DNA of 35,032 nucleotides. Source: Candidatus Aciduliprofundum sp. (GTDB lineage Archaea; Thermoplasmatota; Thermoplasmata; Thermoplasmatales; ARK-15). Position numbers and translations under genes: made by a program. Under the pieces are notes generated by a model. It had not been told where the DNA came from. It saw only the letters and a list, made by a program, of their open reading frames with translations, and made no database searches. This document shows, piece by piece, positions 26,816 to 35,032 of this stretch. Position 1 is the stretch's first letter, and every line of letters starts with the position of its first letter. The DNA lies in NCBI GenBank assembly GCA_002878135.1, contig PNIT01000176.1:1-35032 (forward strand). The letters are read 5' to 3'.

Positions 26816-29485
26816 ATGATGAAATACATTTACTTTTTCGAGGAAGGAAACAAGGATATGAAGGATCTTTTAGGTGGGAAGGGTGCAGGTCTCTCTGAGA
26901 TGACAAACATAGGTCTTTCTGTTCCTCCCGGTTTTACCATCACAACTGAAGCATGCAAGGTATACATAAAAACAGGGAATTTTCCTGAGGGGCTCTGGGA
27001 TCAGGTACTCGAATCCATGAAAAAACTTGAGGAAAAGGCAGGTAAGAAGTTCGGTGACGAAAAGAATCCACTTCTTGTGTCTGTTCGATCAGGTGCACCT
27101 GTTTCAATGCCAGGTATGATGGACACAGTATTGAATGTAGGCCTAAACGATAAAACTGTGAAGGGCCTGGCCAAAAAGACAAACAATGAAAGGTTTGCTT
27201 ACGATTCATACAGAAGGTTAATTCAGATGTTCGGTAGGATAGTTTTAAACGTACCCGGAGAAAATTTTGAAAATGCCATGGATGAGATTAAGAAAAAATA
27301 CAACGCAAAGAATGACATAGATCTTAACACTGAATCACTGAAGGAGCTTGTTGAGGTGTACAAAAAAATCATTAAGGATCATGGAAAGGAATTCCCACAG
27401 GATCCCTACAAGCAGCTTGAATTATCCATCAGGGCTGTTTTTGAATCCTGGAACAATGAGAGGGCGAAGGTCTACAGGAAGCTCAACAATATTCCAGAGG
27501 ACCTGGGTACAGCAGTTAGCATAGTTATGATGGTATTTGGGAATATGGGACCAGATTCCGCCACAGGTGTTGCATTCACCAGGAATCCAAGCACAGGTGA
27601 AAAGGTGCTTTTCGGTGAGTACCTGACCAATGCCCAGGGTGAGGATGTTGTTGCAGGTATAAGAACACCAAAGCCCATTGCTGAGATGGAAAAGGAGATA
27701 CCTGAGGCTTACAGGGAGCTGGTAAGGAGTGCAGAGATACTGGAGAAACACTACAGGGATGTGCAGGACATAGAATTCACAGTGGAGAAGGGTAAATTCT
27801 ATCTACTTCAGACAAGGAGTGCGAAGAGGAATGCAAGGGCAGCGGTCAAGATAGCTGTGGATTTCTTCCATGAAGGTATAATAGATAAGGAAGAGATGAT
27901 AATGCGCGTAGAACCATCCACTGTTGATCAGCTCCTGCATCCACAGGTGGATGAGAGGGCACAGAAGACATTGATTGCAAAGGGCCTGGCAGCATCACCA
28001 GGTGCAGGCATAGGAAAGGTGGTTTTTGATCCAGATACCGCTGTAATACTGTCACAGAAGGGTGAAAAGGTGATACTGGTGAGGCCAGAGACCATGGCGG
28101 ATGATGTCCATGGAATAGCTGTGGCCCAGGGTGTTCTGACGTCCAGGGGAGGAATGACATCCCATGCTGCGGTGGTGGCAAGGGCAATGGGTAAACCCGC
28201 CGTGGTAGGTTCAGAGGAAGTAAAGATAGACATGAAGGCAAGGATCTTCCAGTCAAGGGGATTCACAGTGAAGGAGCTAGACGTTATAACGGTGGATGGT
28301 ACCACAGGATCCGTTTATCTTGGTGCTGTGCCAGTCTCGGTTCCTGGACTTTCACCTGAGCTGAGGGAATTCCTGAAATACTGCGATGAGGTGAGGAAGC
28401 TCGGCATAAGGGCCAATGCCAATACCCCGGAGGAGGCAAGCATAGCCAGGGAATTTGGTGCTGAGGGCATAGGTCTTGCAAGGACAGAGAGGATGTTCCT
28501 CGGTGCTGACAGGCTCCCAATAATGCAGGCCATGATAATGAGCAAAACAAAGGAGGAGAGGGTGGAACATCTGAACAGGCTGCTTGATATGCAGACAAAG
28601 GACTTCGTGGAATTCTTCAGGATAATGGACGGATTCCCCGTTATAATAAGGCTCCTGGATCCACCTCTGCATGAGTTCCTTCCTAAGCATCTTGAGCTAA
28701 TAAATGATATAAATGAGCTTAAGATGAAGCTCAGGGAATCTAAAACACTCAAGGAGATGGATGCAATCATAGAGGAAATCAACGAGAAGGACAGGATCCT
28801 CAGGACGGTAATGGCACTGGAGGAATTCAACCCCATGATAGGTTTCAGGGGATGCAGGGTGGGAATAATCTATCCTGAGATATATGAGATGCAGGTGAGG
28901 GCCATAATCAGGGCAGCTGTGAAGGTGAAGGAAGAGGGGAAGAATGTGATACCTGAGATAATGATACCCCTTGTGGGTATTGAGGGGGAGATAAGAATAC
29001 TCAGGGAGAGGCTCATACCCATAGCCGAGGAGGAATCAAAGGGAAGGATAAAGTACATGTTCGGAACGATGCTCGAGGTGCCCAGGGGTGCCCTTGTTGC
29101 GGATAAGATAGCAAAGCACGTGGACTTCTTCTCATTTGGAACAAATGACCTTACACAGATGACGTTTGGATTCTCCAGGGATGATGTGGAGGCCATATTC
29201 ATGAACAAATACCTTGAACTTGGTGTCCTGAAGGACAATCCTTTCGAGATTCTGGACAGGGAAGGCGTTGGTGAACTGATGAAGATAGCAAAGGAGAAGG
29301 GCAGAAGGGGCAATCCAAACCTTGAGCTGGGTATATGCGGTGAACACGGTGGAGAACCCTCCTCAATCGAATTCTGCCATATCATAGGTCTTGACTATGT
29401 TTCAGCATCACCCTACAGGATACCCATAGCAAGGCTTGCGGCAGCACAGGCAGCAATCAGACATAAAAAGGATTTAAATAAATGA
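26816..29485 (+). CDS. ppdK: pyruvate, phosphate dikinase
   Basis: YFFEEGNKDMKDLLGGKGAGLSEMTNIGLSVPPGFTITTEAC; LTSRGGMTSHAAVVARAMGKPAVVG; GLARTERMFLG; MLEVPRGALVADKIA; FSFGTNDLTQM; ICGEHGGEPSSIEF. Confidence 0.97.
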   Translation: MMKYIYFFEEGNKDMKDLLGGKGAGLSEMTNIGLSVPPGFTITTEACKVYIKTGNFPEGLWDQVLESMKKLEEKAGKKFGDEKNPLLVSVRSGAPVSMPGMMDTVLNVGLNDKTVKGLAKKTNNERFAYDSYRRLIQMFGRIVLNVPGENFENAMDEIKKKYNAKNDIDLNTESLKELVEVYKKIIKDHGKEFPQDPYKQLELSIRAVFESWNNERAKVYRKLNNIPEDLGTAVSIVMMVFGNMGPDSATGVAFTRNPSTGEKVLFGEYLTNAQGEDVVAGIRTPKPIAEMEKEIPEAYRELVRSAEILEKHYRDVQDIEFTVEKGKFYLLQTRSAKRNARAAVKIAVDFFHEGIIDKEEMIMRVEPSTVDQLLHPQVDERAQKTLIAKGLAASPGAGIGKVVFDPDTAVILSQKGEKVILVRPETMADDVHGIAVAQGVLTSRGGMTSHAAVVARAMGKPAVVGSEEVKIDMKARIFQSRGFTVKELDVITVDGTTGSVYLGAVPVSVPGLSPELREFLKYCDEVRKLGIRANANTPEEASIAREFGAEGIGLARTERMFLGADRLPIMQAMIMSKTKEERVEHLNRLLDMQTKDFVEFFRIMDGFPVIIRLLDPPLHEFLPKHLELINDINELKMKLRESKTLKEMDAIIEEINEKDRILRTVMALEEFNPMIGFRGCRVGIIYPEIYEMQVRAIIRAAVKVKEEGKNVIPEIMIPLVGIEGEIRILRERLIPIAEEESKGRIKYMFGTMLEVPRGALVADKIAKHVDFFSFGTNDLTQMTFGFSRDDVEAIFMNKYLELGVLKDNPFEILDREGVGELMKIAKEKGRRGNPNLELGICGEHGGEPSSIEFCHIIGLDYVSASPYRIPIARLAAAQAAIRHKKDLNK

Positions 29486-29503
29486 TGAACATAAGGTGAA
29501 AGC

Positions 29504-30712
29504 ATGAGCATTATAGACAGCGTTAACATCCGGAAGATACTTGACTCAAGGGGCAATCCAACCGTTGAGGTGGATGTATTGACCATCTCAGGTGCATTCG
29601 GCAGTGCAATTGCACCTGCGGGGGCGAGCAAGGGGTCCCATGAGGTGAAGGATTATCCACCCAAGGGTGTGGATGAGGCAGTAAGGATTTTCAAGGAAAA
29701 GGTGGTTCCAGAGCTGATAGGCCTGGATGCCCTTGATCAGAAGGGCATAGATTCCATTCTCCATGAGATAGATGGCACAGATAATTTTTCAAACATAGGG
29801 GGCAATGTGGCCATAGCCACATCAATTGCAGTTGCCAAGGCTGGAGCAGATTTTCTCGGTATACCACTTTACAGGTATGTGGGTGGAATTAACTCCATAA
29901 GGATACCATTCCCCCTGGGTAATGTGATAGGTGGTGGAAAGCATGCAATCAATGGAACAACGATACAGGAATTCCTTGTTCTAACAATGGCAGATAGTGT
30001 GAAAAACTCAGTATTCACAAATGCTGAGATACACAAGGCCATAGGTAAAAAGCTCAAGGAGAAGATGCCAGGTGTATCCATAGGCATGGGGGATGAGAAG
30101 GCATGGGTGGCTTCAATAAAGGATGAGGATGCCTTCCAGATACTTGTGGATGTTATAGATGAGTACAGGTCCTCAACTGGATACAAGATATATCCAGCCG
30201 CTGATTTTGCAGCATCCTCATTCTATGTGAATGGAAAATACAGATACAGGGACAGGGAGCTTTCAAGGGAGGAACAGATAAATTATGTTGCAGAGCTTGT
30301 TGAAAAGTATGGTCTCTTCATTGTAGAGGATCCACTTGAGGAGAATGATTTTGAGGGATTTGCAAAGCTCACAGAGATGGTGGGCTCAAAGTGCCTCATA
30401 GTTGGTGATGATCTCTTCGTAACAAATATTGAGAGGTTGAGGAAAGGCGTTGAAATAAATGCTGCAAATGCGATACTCCTCAAACCAAACCAGATAGGGA
30501 CCCTTAGCGATTTCATAAAGACAGTGAATTTTGCTAAGGAATCTGCATATTCAACAGTCTTCTCCCACAGGAGCGGGGAGACTGAGGATTCAGCCCTGGC
30601 TGATATAGCGGTGGGTCTTAACGCTGATTACATAAAGACTGGAACTGTTGGCGGTGAAAGGACCGCAAAATTGAACCAGCTGATAAGGATAGAGGAAGAG
30701 ATGGAGGAATAA
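29504..30712 (+). CDS. eno: phosphopyruvate hydratase (enolase)
   Basis: [90 protein letters not shown]. Confidence 0.95.
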   Translation: MSIIDSVNIRKILDSRGNPTVEVDVLTISGAFGSAIAPAGASKGSHEVKDYPPKGVDEAVRIFKEKVVPELIGLDALDQKGIDSILHEIDGTDNFSNIGGNVAIATSIAVAKAGADFLGIPLYRYVGGINSIRIPFPLGNVIGGGKHAINGTTIQEFLVLTMADSVKNSVFTNAEIHKAIGKKLKEKMPGVSIGMGDEKAWVASIKDEDAFQILVDVIDEYRSSTGYKIYPAADFAASSFYVNGKYRYRDRELSREEQINYVAELVEKYGLFIVEDPLEENDFEGFAKLTEMVGSKCLIVGDDLFVTNIERLRKGVEINAANAILLKPNQIGTLSDFIKTVNFAKESAYSTVFSHRSGETEDSALADIAVGLNADYIKTGTVGGERTAKLNQLIRIEEEMEE

Positions 30713-30714
30713 GG

Positions 30715-31311
30715 ATGGTTGAATTGCTTGTATCAGAGGAGGAATATCTCAAGGCAGGTGTGCAGATAGGAACGCAGGTGAAATCAAGGCAGATGGTACC
30801 ATTCATCTTCAAGGTACGCTCAGATGGCCTGAACATACTTGACATTGCAAAGACTGATGAGAGGCTGAGGATAGCATCAAAATTCCTATCAAGGTTTGAC
30901 ATGGATAAGGTGCTTCTAGTAGCACAGAGACAGTACGCACAGCAGCCAACAAAGATGTTTGCAAAGGTAACAGGTGCAAAGTACATAGTGGGAAGGTTCA
31001 TACCTGGCACATTAACCAACCCAAATCTACCCAACTACACAGAGATAGATGTTCTTCTGGTGAATGATCCCATAACGGATTCACAGGCCATGAACGAGGC
31101 TGTGAAGATAGGGGTACCCATTGTTGCTCTTTGCGATGCAAACAACAGGATATCATATGTTGATGTAGTTATTCCCACAAACAACAAGGGAAGAAAGGCC
31201 CTTGCTCTCGTATACTATCTCATGGCGAGGGAGGTATCACTTCTGAAGGGTAAGATAAAGTCCTACGATGAGTTCCCATACAAGGTAGAGGATTTCGAGG
31301 CACCTCTATGA
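30715..31311 (+). CDS. rpsB: 30S ribosomal protein uS2
   Basis: [48 protein letters not shown]...[11 protein letters not shown]...[28 protein letters not shown]. Confidence 0.97.
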   Translation: MVELLVSEEEYLKAGVQIGTQVKSRQMVPFIFKVRSDGLNILDIAKTDERLRIASKFLSRFDMDKVLLVAQRQYAQQPTKMFAKVTGAKYIVGRFIPGTLTNPNLPNYTEIDVLLVNDPITDSQAMNEAVKIGVPIVALCDANNRISYVDVVIPTNNKGRKALALVYYLMAREVSLLKGKIKSYDEFPYKVEDFEAPL

Positions 31312-32123
31312 GGGAGCCAGCAGTAGCAGGTGAATTTTATCCATCGGAACCTGGGGAGCTCCTGAGGGCCATTGAGCTCTCCTTCCTTCATCCCATAGGC
31401 CCTGGAAGGGTACCTGTGCTTTCAGAGAGAAGGGAAGGAAGGATACTTGGGGGTGTTGTGCCCCATGCGGGATACATATATTCGGGTCCGGTTGCTGCGC
31501 ATTTCTATGCTGAACTTGCCATGGATGGTTTTCCTGAGACATTCATAATTATAGGGCCAAACCATACGGGCATGGGATCACTTGTCTCCATTACCATGGA
31601 GGATTTCAGGACACCCCTGGGGGTAGCAAGGGTGGATAAGGAGATTGCAAGGGCAATACACAGGGACATCGTGGATCTTGACAGCGATGCACACGCATAT
31701 GAACATTCACTGGAGGTACAGATACCATTTCTGCAGTTCTTCAGGAGGGATGTGAGGATAGTTCCAATAGTTATGATGGCACAGGAGTACGATTTTGCCC
31801 TTGAGCTCTCAAAGATCATAAAGGATGCAATCACAGGAAGGGATGTGGTTATAATAGCGTCATCTGATTTTTCCCATTATGTACCCAGGGAAATTGCTTA
31901 CGAGAGGGATATGAAGGGCATAGAAAGGATACTGGAGGGGGATGTGAAGGGTTTTTACGAAGCCCTGAGGAGATACAATATAACCGCATGCGGCTATGGT
32001 CCAATAGCCACCATGCTCCTTGCAACTGGTGGAAGGGCAAGATTGCTGAAGTATGCCACAAGCGGTGATGTTTTCAGGATGAATGATGTTGTAGGTTATG
32101 CATCAATTGCTGTAGAGAGGTGA
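31308..32123 (+). CDS. MEMO1 family (AmmeMemoRadiSam protein B)
   Basis: [77 protein letters not shown]. Confidence 0.95.
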   Translation: MREPAVAGEFYPSEPGELLRAIELSFLHPIGPGRVPVLSERREGRILGGVVPHAGYIYSGPVAAHFYAELAMDGFPETFIIIGPNHTGMGSLVSITMEDFRTPLGVARVDKEIARAIHRDIVDLDSDAHAYEHSLEVQIPFLQFFRRDVRIVPIVMMAQEYDFALELSKIIKDAITGRDVVIIASSDFSHYVPREIAYERDMKGIERILEGDVKGFYEALRRYNITACGYGPIATMLLATGGRARLLKYATSGDVFRMNDVVGYASIAVER

Positions 32124-32129
32124 TATATT

Positions 32130-33494
32130 ATGGATGAAAAGATAGGATGGCTGAAGATAGGTGAAAAGGAGAAGGATGAGATAATGGATTTTTCCAGGGA
32201 TTACATGGAATTCCTCAGAAAGGTAAAGACAGAGAGGGAGGCAGTAACATACTTCCTCAACCTTGCTGAGAAGAAGGGGTTCAGGCCCCTGGGAAAGGGA
32301 ATAAAGAAGAATGGTAAGTACTACCTGGTAAAGAATGAGAAGGCAGTTGCATTCGTATTCATTGGGGATGATCCGGAGAAACCATACAGGATAATAGCAT
32401 CACACATAGATTCACCAAGGCTTGATCTCAAGCCTGCGCCCATAGTTGAGGATAAGGATTCCCACCTTGTTCTCTTCAAGACACATTACTACGGTGGGAT
32501 AAAGAAGTATCAGTGGGTATCAAGGCCCCTTGCAATACACGGTATAGTGGTGACAAAATCTGGTAAAAAGGTGAACATTGTTGTTGGCGAGGAAGAGGAT
32601 GATCCAGTTTTCACAATACCCGATCTACTTCCACACCTTTCAAGGAAGGTACAGGGTGAGAAGAAGTTACTGGAGGGATTTGAGGGTGAGGATCTACAGC
32701 TCCTCATATCACACATACCGGAGAAGGATGAGGAGAAGAGCCCATTCAAGAAGGCTCTTTTGAAGCTCCTGAAGGAGAAGTATTCGATAGAGGAAGATGA
32801 TCTCTATTCAGCTGACCTTGAGGTGGTTCCGGCCTCACAGCCAAGGGATGTGGGTCTTGACAGATCCATGCTCGGTGCCTACGGACAGGATGACAGGATA
32901 TGTGCATACACATCAGTCAGGGCACTGCTTGATTCAAGGCCTGAGAATAATACAATCGTAATACTGTTTGATAAGGAGGAGATAGGAAGCGATGGAAATG
33001 TTGGTGCCCAGAGCAACCTTGTGGAATATGTTATCACCAAGGTACTCGATGCATCCGGTAGGGATTATTCCTACGGTAAACTCCTGGACATAATGCACTC
33101 ATCAAAGGTGATAAGTGCCGATGTTAACGCCGTTGTAAACCCACTGTTCAAGCAGGTCCATGATATGAACAACGCAGCAAGGGCGGGGAATGGTGTAATA
33201 GTTACAAAGTACACAGGAAGCGGTGGAAAGTACAGTTCAAGTGAGGCACAGGCAGAACTCATGGCTGAGATAAGGAACATATTCGATTCAAAGGGTGTAA
33301 TTTACCAGTTCGGTCTTCTCGGTAAGGTGGATGAGGGCGGCGGTGGCACTGTGGCAAAATACCTGGCAAGGTATGGCATGAACGTTGTTGACATTGGACC
33401 AGGTCTCCTGAGCATGCATTCACCCTTCGAGGTCGTGAGCAAGCTTGATCTATGGAGTGCATACAGGGGATATAAGGCATTCATAGAGGCCTGA
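32130..33494 (+). CDS. M18-family aminopeptidase
   Basis: IASHIDSPRLDLKPAPI; GRYGQDD-like LGAYGQDDRICAYTS; LFDKEEIGSDGNVGAQS; VVDIGPGLLSMHSPFEV. Confidence 0.93.
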   Translation: MDEKIGWLKIGEKEKDEIMDFSRDYMEFLRKVKTEREAVTYFLNLAEKKGFRPLGKGIKKNGKYYLVKNEKAVAFVFIGDDPEKPYRIIASHIDSPRLDLKPAPIVEDKDSHLVLFKTHYYGGIKKYQWVSRPLAIHGIVVTKSGKKVNIVVGEEEDDPVFTIPDLLPHLSRKVQGEKKLLEGFEGEDLQLLISHIPEKDEEKSPFKKALLKLLKEKYSIEEDDLYSADLEVVPASQPRDVGLDRSMLGAYGQDDRICAYTSVRALLDSRPENNTIVILFDKEEIGSDGNVGAQSNLVEYVITKVLDASGRDYSYGKLLDIMHSSKVISADVNAVVNPLFKQVHDMNNAARAGNGVIVTKYTGSGGKYSSSEAQAELMAEIRNIFDSKGVIYQFGLLGKVDEGGGGTVAKYLARYGMNVVDIGPGLLSMHSPFEVVSKLDLWSAYRGYKAFIEA

Positions 33495-33496
33495 TC

Positions 33497-33940
33497 ATGA
33501 ACATAGAGGAGATCCTTTTGAATACAAAAAAGATCGCCGTCATAGGGGCCTCCACGGACAGAACCAAGCCCAGCAGGAGCGTCATGAGGTATCTCATGCG
33601 CCATGGTTACATATGCTATCCCGTGAACCCTAAGGCAGAATACATAGGTGGCATAAAGGCATACAGGAGCATACTTGACATACCCGATGAAATAGATGTC
33701 GCAGATGTATTCCTTCCGAGCGAAAAGGTGATGGATGTCATAGACGATATTGTAAAGAAAAGGGTGAAGGTTCTCTGGCTCCAGGAAGGCATAATAAATG
33801 AGAAGGCAGCAGAGATAGCAAGGAGGAATGGCATAGATGTGGTAATGGACAGGTGCATGATGAAGGAGCACGTTAAACTCAGGAAGGAGGGAAAGATAGA
33901 ATCAAGGCCCGTTCTTCAGAATATTCCCGATGAATTTTAG
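33497..33940 (+). CDS. CoA-binding domain protein (YccU-like)
   Basis: KKIAVIGASTDRTKPSRSVMRYLMRHGYICYPVNPKAEYIGGIKAYRSILDIPDEIDVADVFLPSE...LWLQEGIINEKAAEIARRNGIDVVMDRCMMKEH. Confidence 0.93.
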   Translation: MNIEEILLNTKKIAVIGASTDRTKPSRSVMRYLMRHGYICYPVNPKAEYIGGIKAYRSILDIPDEIDVADVFLPSEKVMDVIDDIVKKRVKVLWLQEGIINEKAAEIARRNGIDVVMDRCMMKEHVKLRKEGKIESRPVLQNIPDEF

Positions 33941-33989
33941 AAACCCGTACCAAAGAATTTTAAATACTATTATTATTTTATCTTTTTAA

Positions 33990-34616
33990 ATGAGTATAAC
34001 GGAGATAGCCATAGCCCTTATAATCGATTTCCTTGCGAAGTACGGTTATGCTGCAATATTCTTCCTCATGCTCCTTGAGAGCATGATGCTACCAATACCC
34101 TCGGAGGTGGTGATACCATTCGGCGGATATCTTGCATACAAGGGTGTATTGAACATATATGGTGTAATATTATCTGCCACCCTAGGTGGCCTTGCTGGAT
34201 CCTACATAGCATTCCTCATAGGTTACTATGGTGGAAGGCATTTCATAATTAAATATGGAAAATACATGCTTATAGACAGGGAGAACCTGGAGAGGGCAGA
34301 GAGATGGTTCAGCAGGTATGGTAGTATATCTTTATTCACAACAAGGCTTGTGCCCGTAATAAGGACATTCATATCCCTTCCAGCGGGCATAGCAAGGATG
34401 GATACCTACAGGTTCCTTCTTTACACATTCCTTGGATCCCTCATATGGAGCATATTTTTGGGTGTATTTGGTTATCTTCTTAAGGAGAGATGGACCATAA
34501 TATTCACGGCATTCTCAAGGCTTGATCCAGTGATAGTGGGTATAGGGATTGCAATCCTAGGATATATTATATATAAATTGTATAAAAATTATAAAAAAGA
34601 TTTGGGAATTCAGTAG
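33990..34616 (+). CDS. DedA/SNARE-associated (VTT-domain) membrane protein
   Basis: LESMMLPIPSEVVIPFGGYLAYKG; GSYIAFLIGYYGGR; FTTRLVPVIRTFISLPAGIARMDTYRFLLYTFLGSLIWS. Confidence 0.93.
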   Translation: MSITEIAIALIIDFLAKYGYAAIFFLMLLESMMLPIPSEVVIPFGGYLAYKGVLNIYGVILSATLGGLAGSYIAFLIGYYGGRHFIIKYGKYMLIDRENLERAERWFSRYGSISLFTTRLVPVIRTFISLPAGIARMDTYRFLLYTFLGSLIWSIFLGVFGYLLKERWTIIFTAFSRLDPVIVGIGIAILGYIIYKLYKNYKKDLGIQ

Positions 34617-34972
34617 GATTTAAGTCCCTCTATGATGGATTTAATCTCCTCAATCTTCTTGTTAAGATCATTCTCTATCTCTGCAACAATCTCTGAGAAG
34701 GGCTTGCTCAGCCTGTATTTATAGACGGGCCTTCCCTTTCCTTCCTTCTTTATGTCCTTCTTTACTATCCATCCCTTTTTCTCAAGTAGCTGCATTGCAA
34801 TTGATACCTCAGGCTGCCTCAATCTTGCTGCCCTCTCAATCTCAACTGATGTTGATTCCTCTACCTTCTTTAGATAAACGAGCGCCTTTGCAATGTTCCT
34901 CTGTAAACCTGCCTTTACAAGATTCTTTATGAGCTGCTCATCCTTCTCATCAAGTTCCGGCATAACATTCAC
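34610..34972 (-). CDS. winged-HTH transcriptional regulator
   Basis: LVKAGLQRNIAKALVYLKKVEESTSVEIERAARLRQPEVSIAMQLLEKKGWIVKKDIKKEGKGRPVYKYRLSKP: wHTH recognition helix and beta-wing, then coiled-coil tail. Confidence 0.85.
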   Translation of the reverse strand: MNVMPELDEKDEQLIKNLVKAGLQRNIAKALVYLKKVEESTSVEIERAARLRQPEVSIAMQLLEKKGWIVKKDIKKEGKGRPVYKYRLSKPFSEIVAEIENDLNKKIEEIKSIIEGLKSY

Positions 34973-35032
34973 CCAATATATATAAATAGATTAAATATAT
35001 AAAGTTTTCTAAAATCTCTCATTAATAATTTT

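Noticed and set aside
28315-28836. 173-aa minus-strand ORF, Ser/Leu/Ile-rich
   Set aside because: Entirely antisense within ppdK; the Ser-rich composition is the expected complement of AGG/GAG-rich coding sequence.
33302-33871. 189-aa minus-strand ORF
   Set aside because: Antisense to the strongly supported M18 aminopeptidase and CoA-binding genes; composition (CYLCCLLIYYAF, HPFLYNIVYDIHHL) is typical shadow-ORF sequence.
1-35032. CRISPR array, tRNA/rRNA, transposase, toxin-antitoxin or phage-defence genes
   Set aside because: No regularly spaced repeats, tRNA-like clover-leaf blocks or transposase/nuclease defence motifs were recognised by eye; covariance-model tools would be needed for a definitive negative.

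Overview
The window reads as a compact chromosomal segment of an archaeon. Gene content suggests Thermoplasmatales or a relative, but that is inferred from gene families, not from a marker search. I found no rRNA, tRNA, CRISPR array or clear mobile element. From left to right it encodes: a partial KDG aldolase/DHDPS-family enzyme; a class II glutamine amidotransferase; an HTH/coiled-coil protein; a sulfide module of SQR-like flavoprotein, DUF1641-like helical repeat protein and a convergent second SQR-like flavoprotein; MTA phosphorylase; an MFS transporter; a COG3375-type GNAT, M20 hydrolase and NSAR/OSBS enolase-superfamily gene set; a polytopic membrane protein; a UPF0173 hydrolase; a CBS/Zn-ribbon protein; MutS; carbamate kinase; an MTA/SAH-deaminase-like amidohydrolase; a six-gene cluster sdhABCD-trm112-like-M20; a UPF0282 MBL protein; a UbiB/ABC1 kinase; Hsp20; an AT-rich glycosyltransferase island; PPDK; enolase; rpsB; MEMO; M18 aminopeptidase; a CoA-binding protein; DedA; and a winged-HTH regulator. 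The best leads are: (1) the three-gene set matching the bacterial D-to-L amino acid conversion pathway (N-succinyltransferase, NSAR, desuccinylase); (2) the two-SQR/DUF1641 module with a mirrored divergent promoter; (3) a solo MutS whose C-terminal clamp-motif position looks PIP-box-like; (4) all six convergent gene pairs ending with overlapping or near-touching stop codons.
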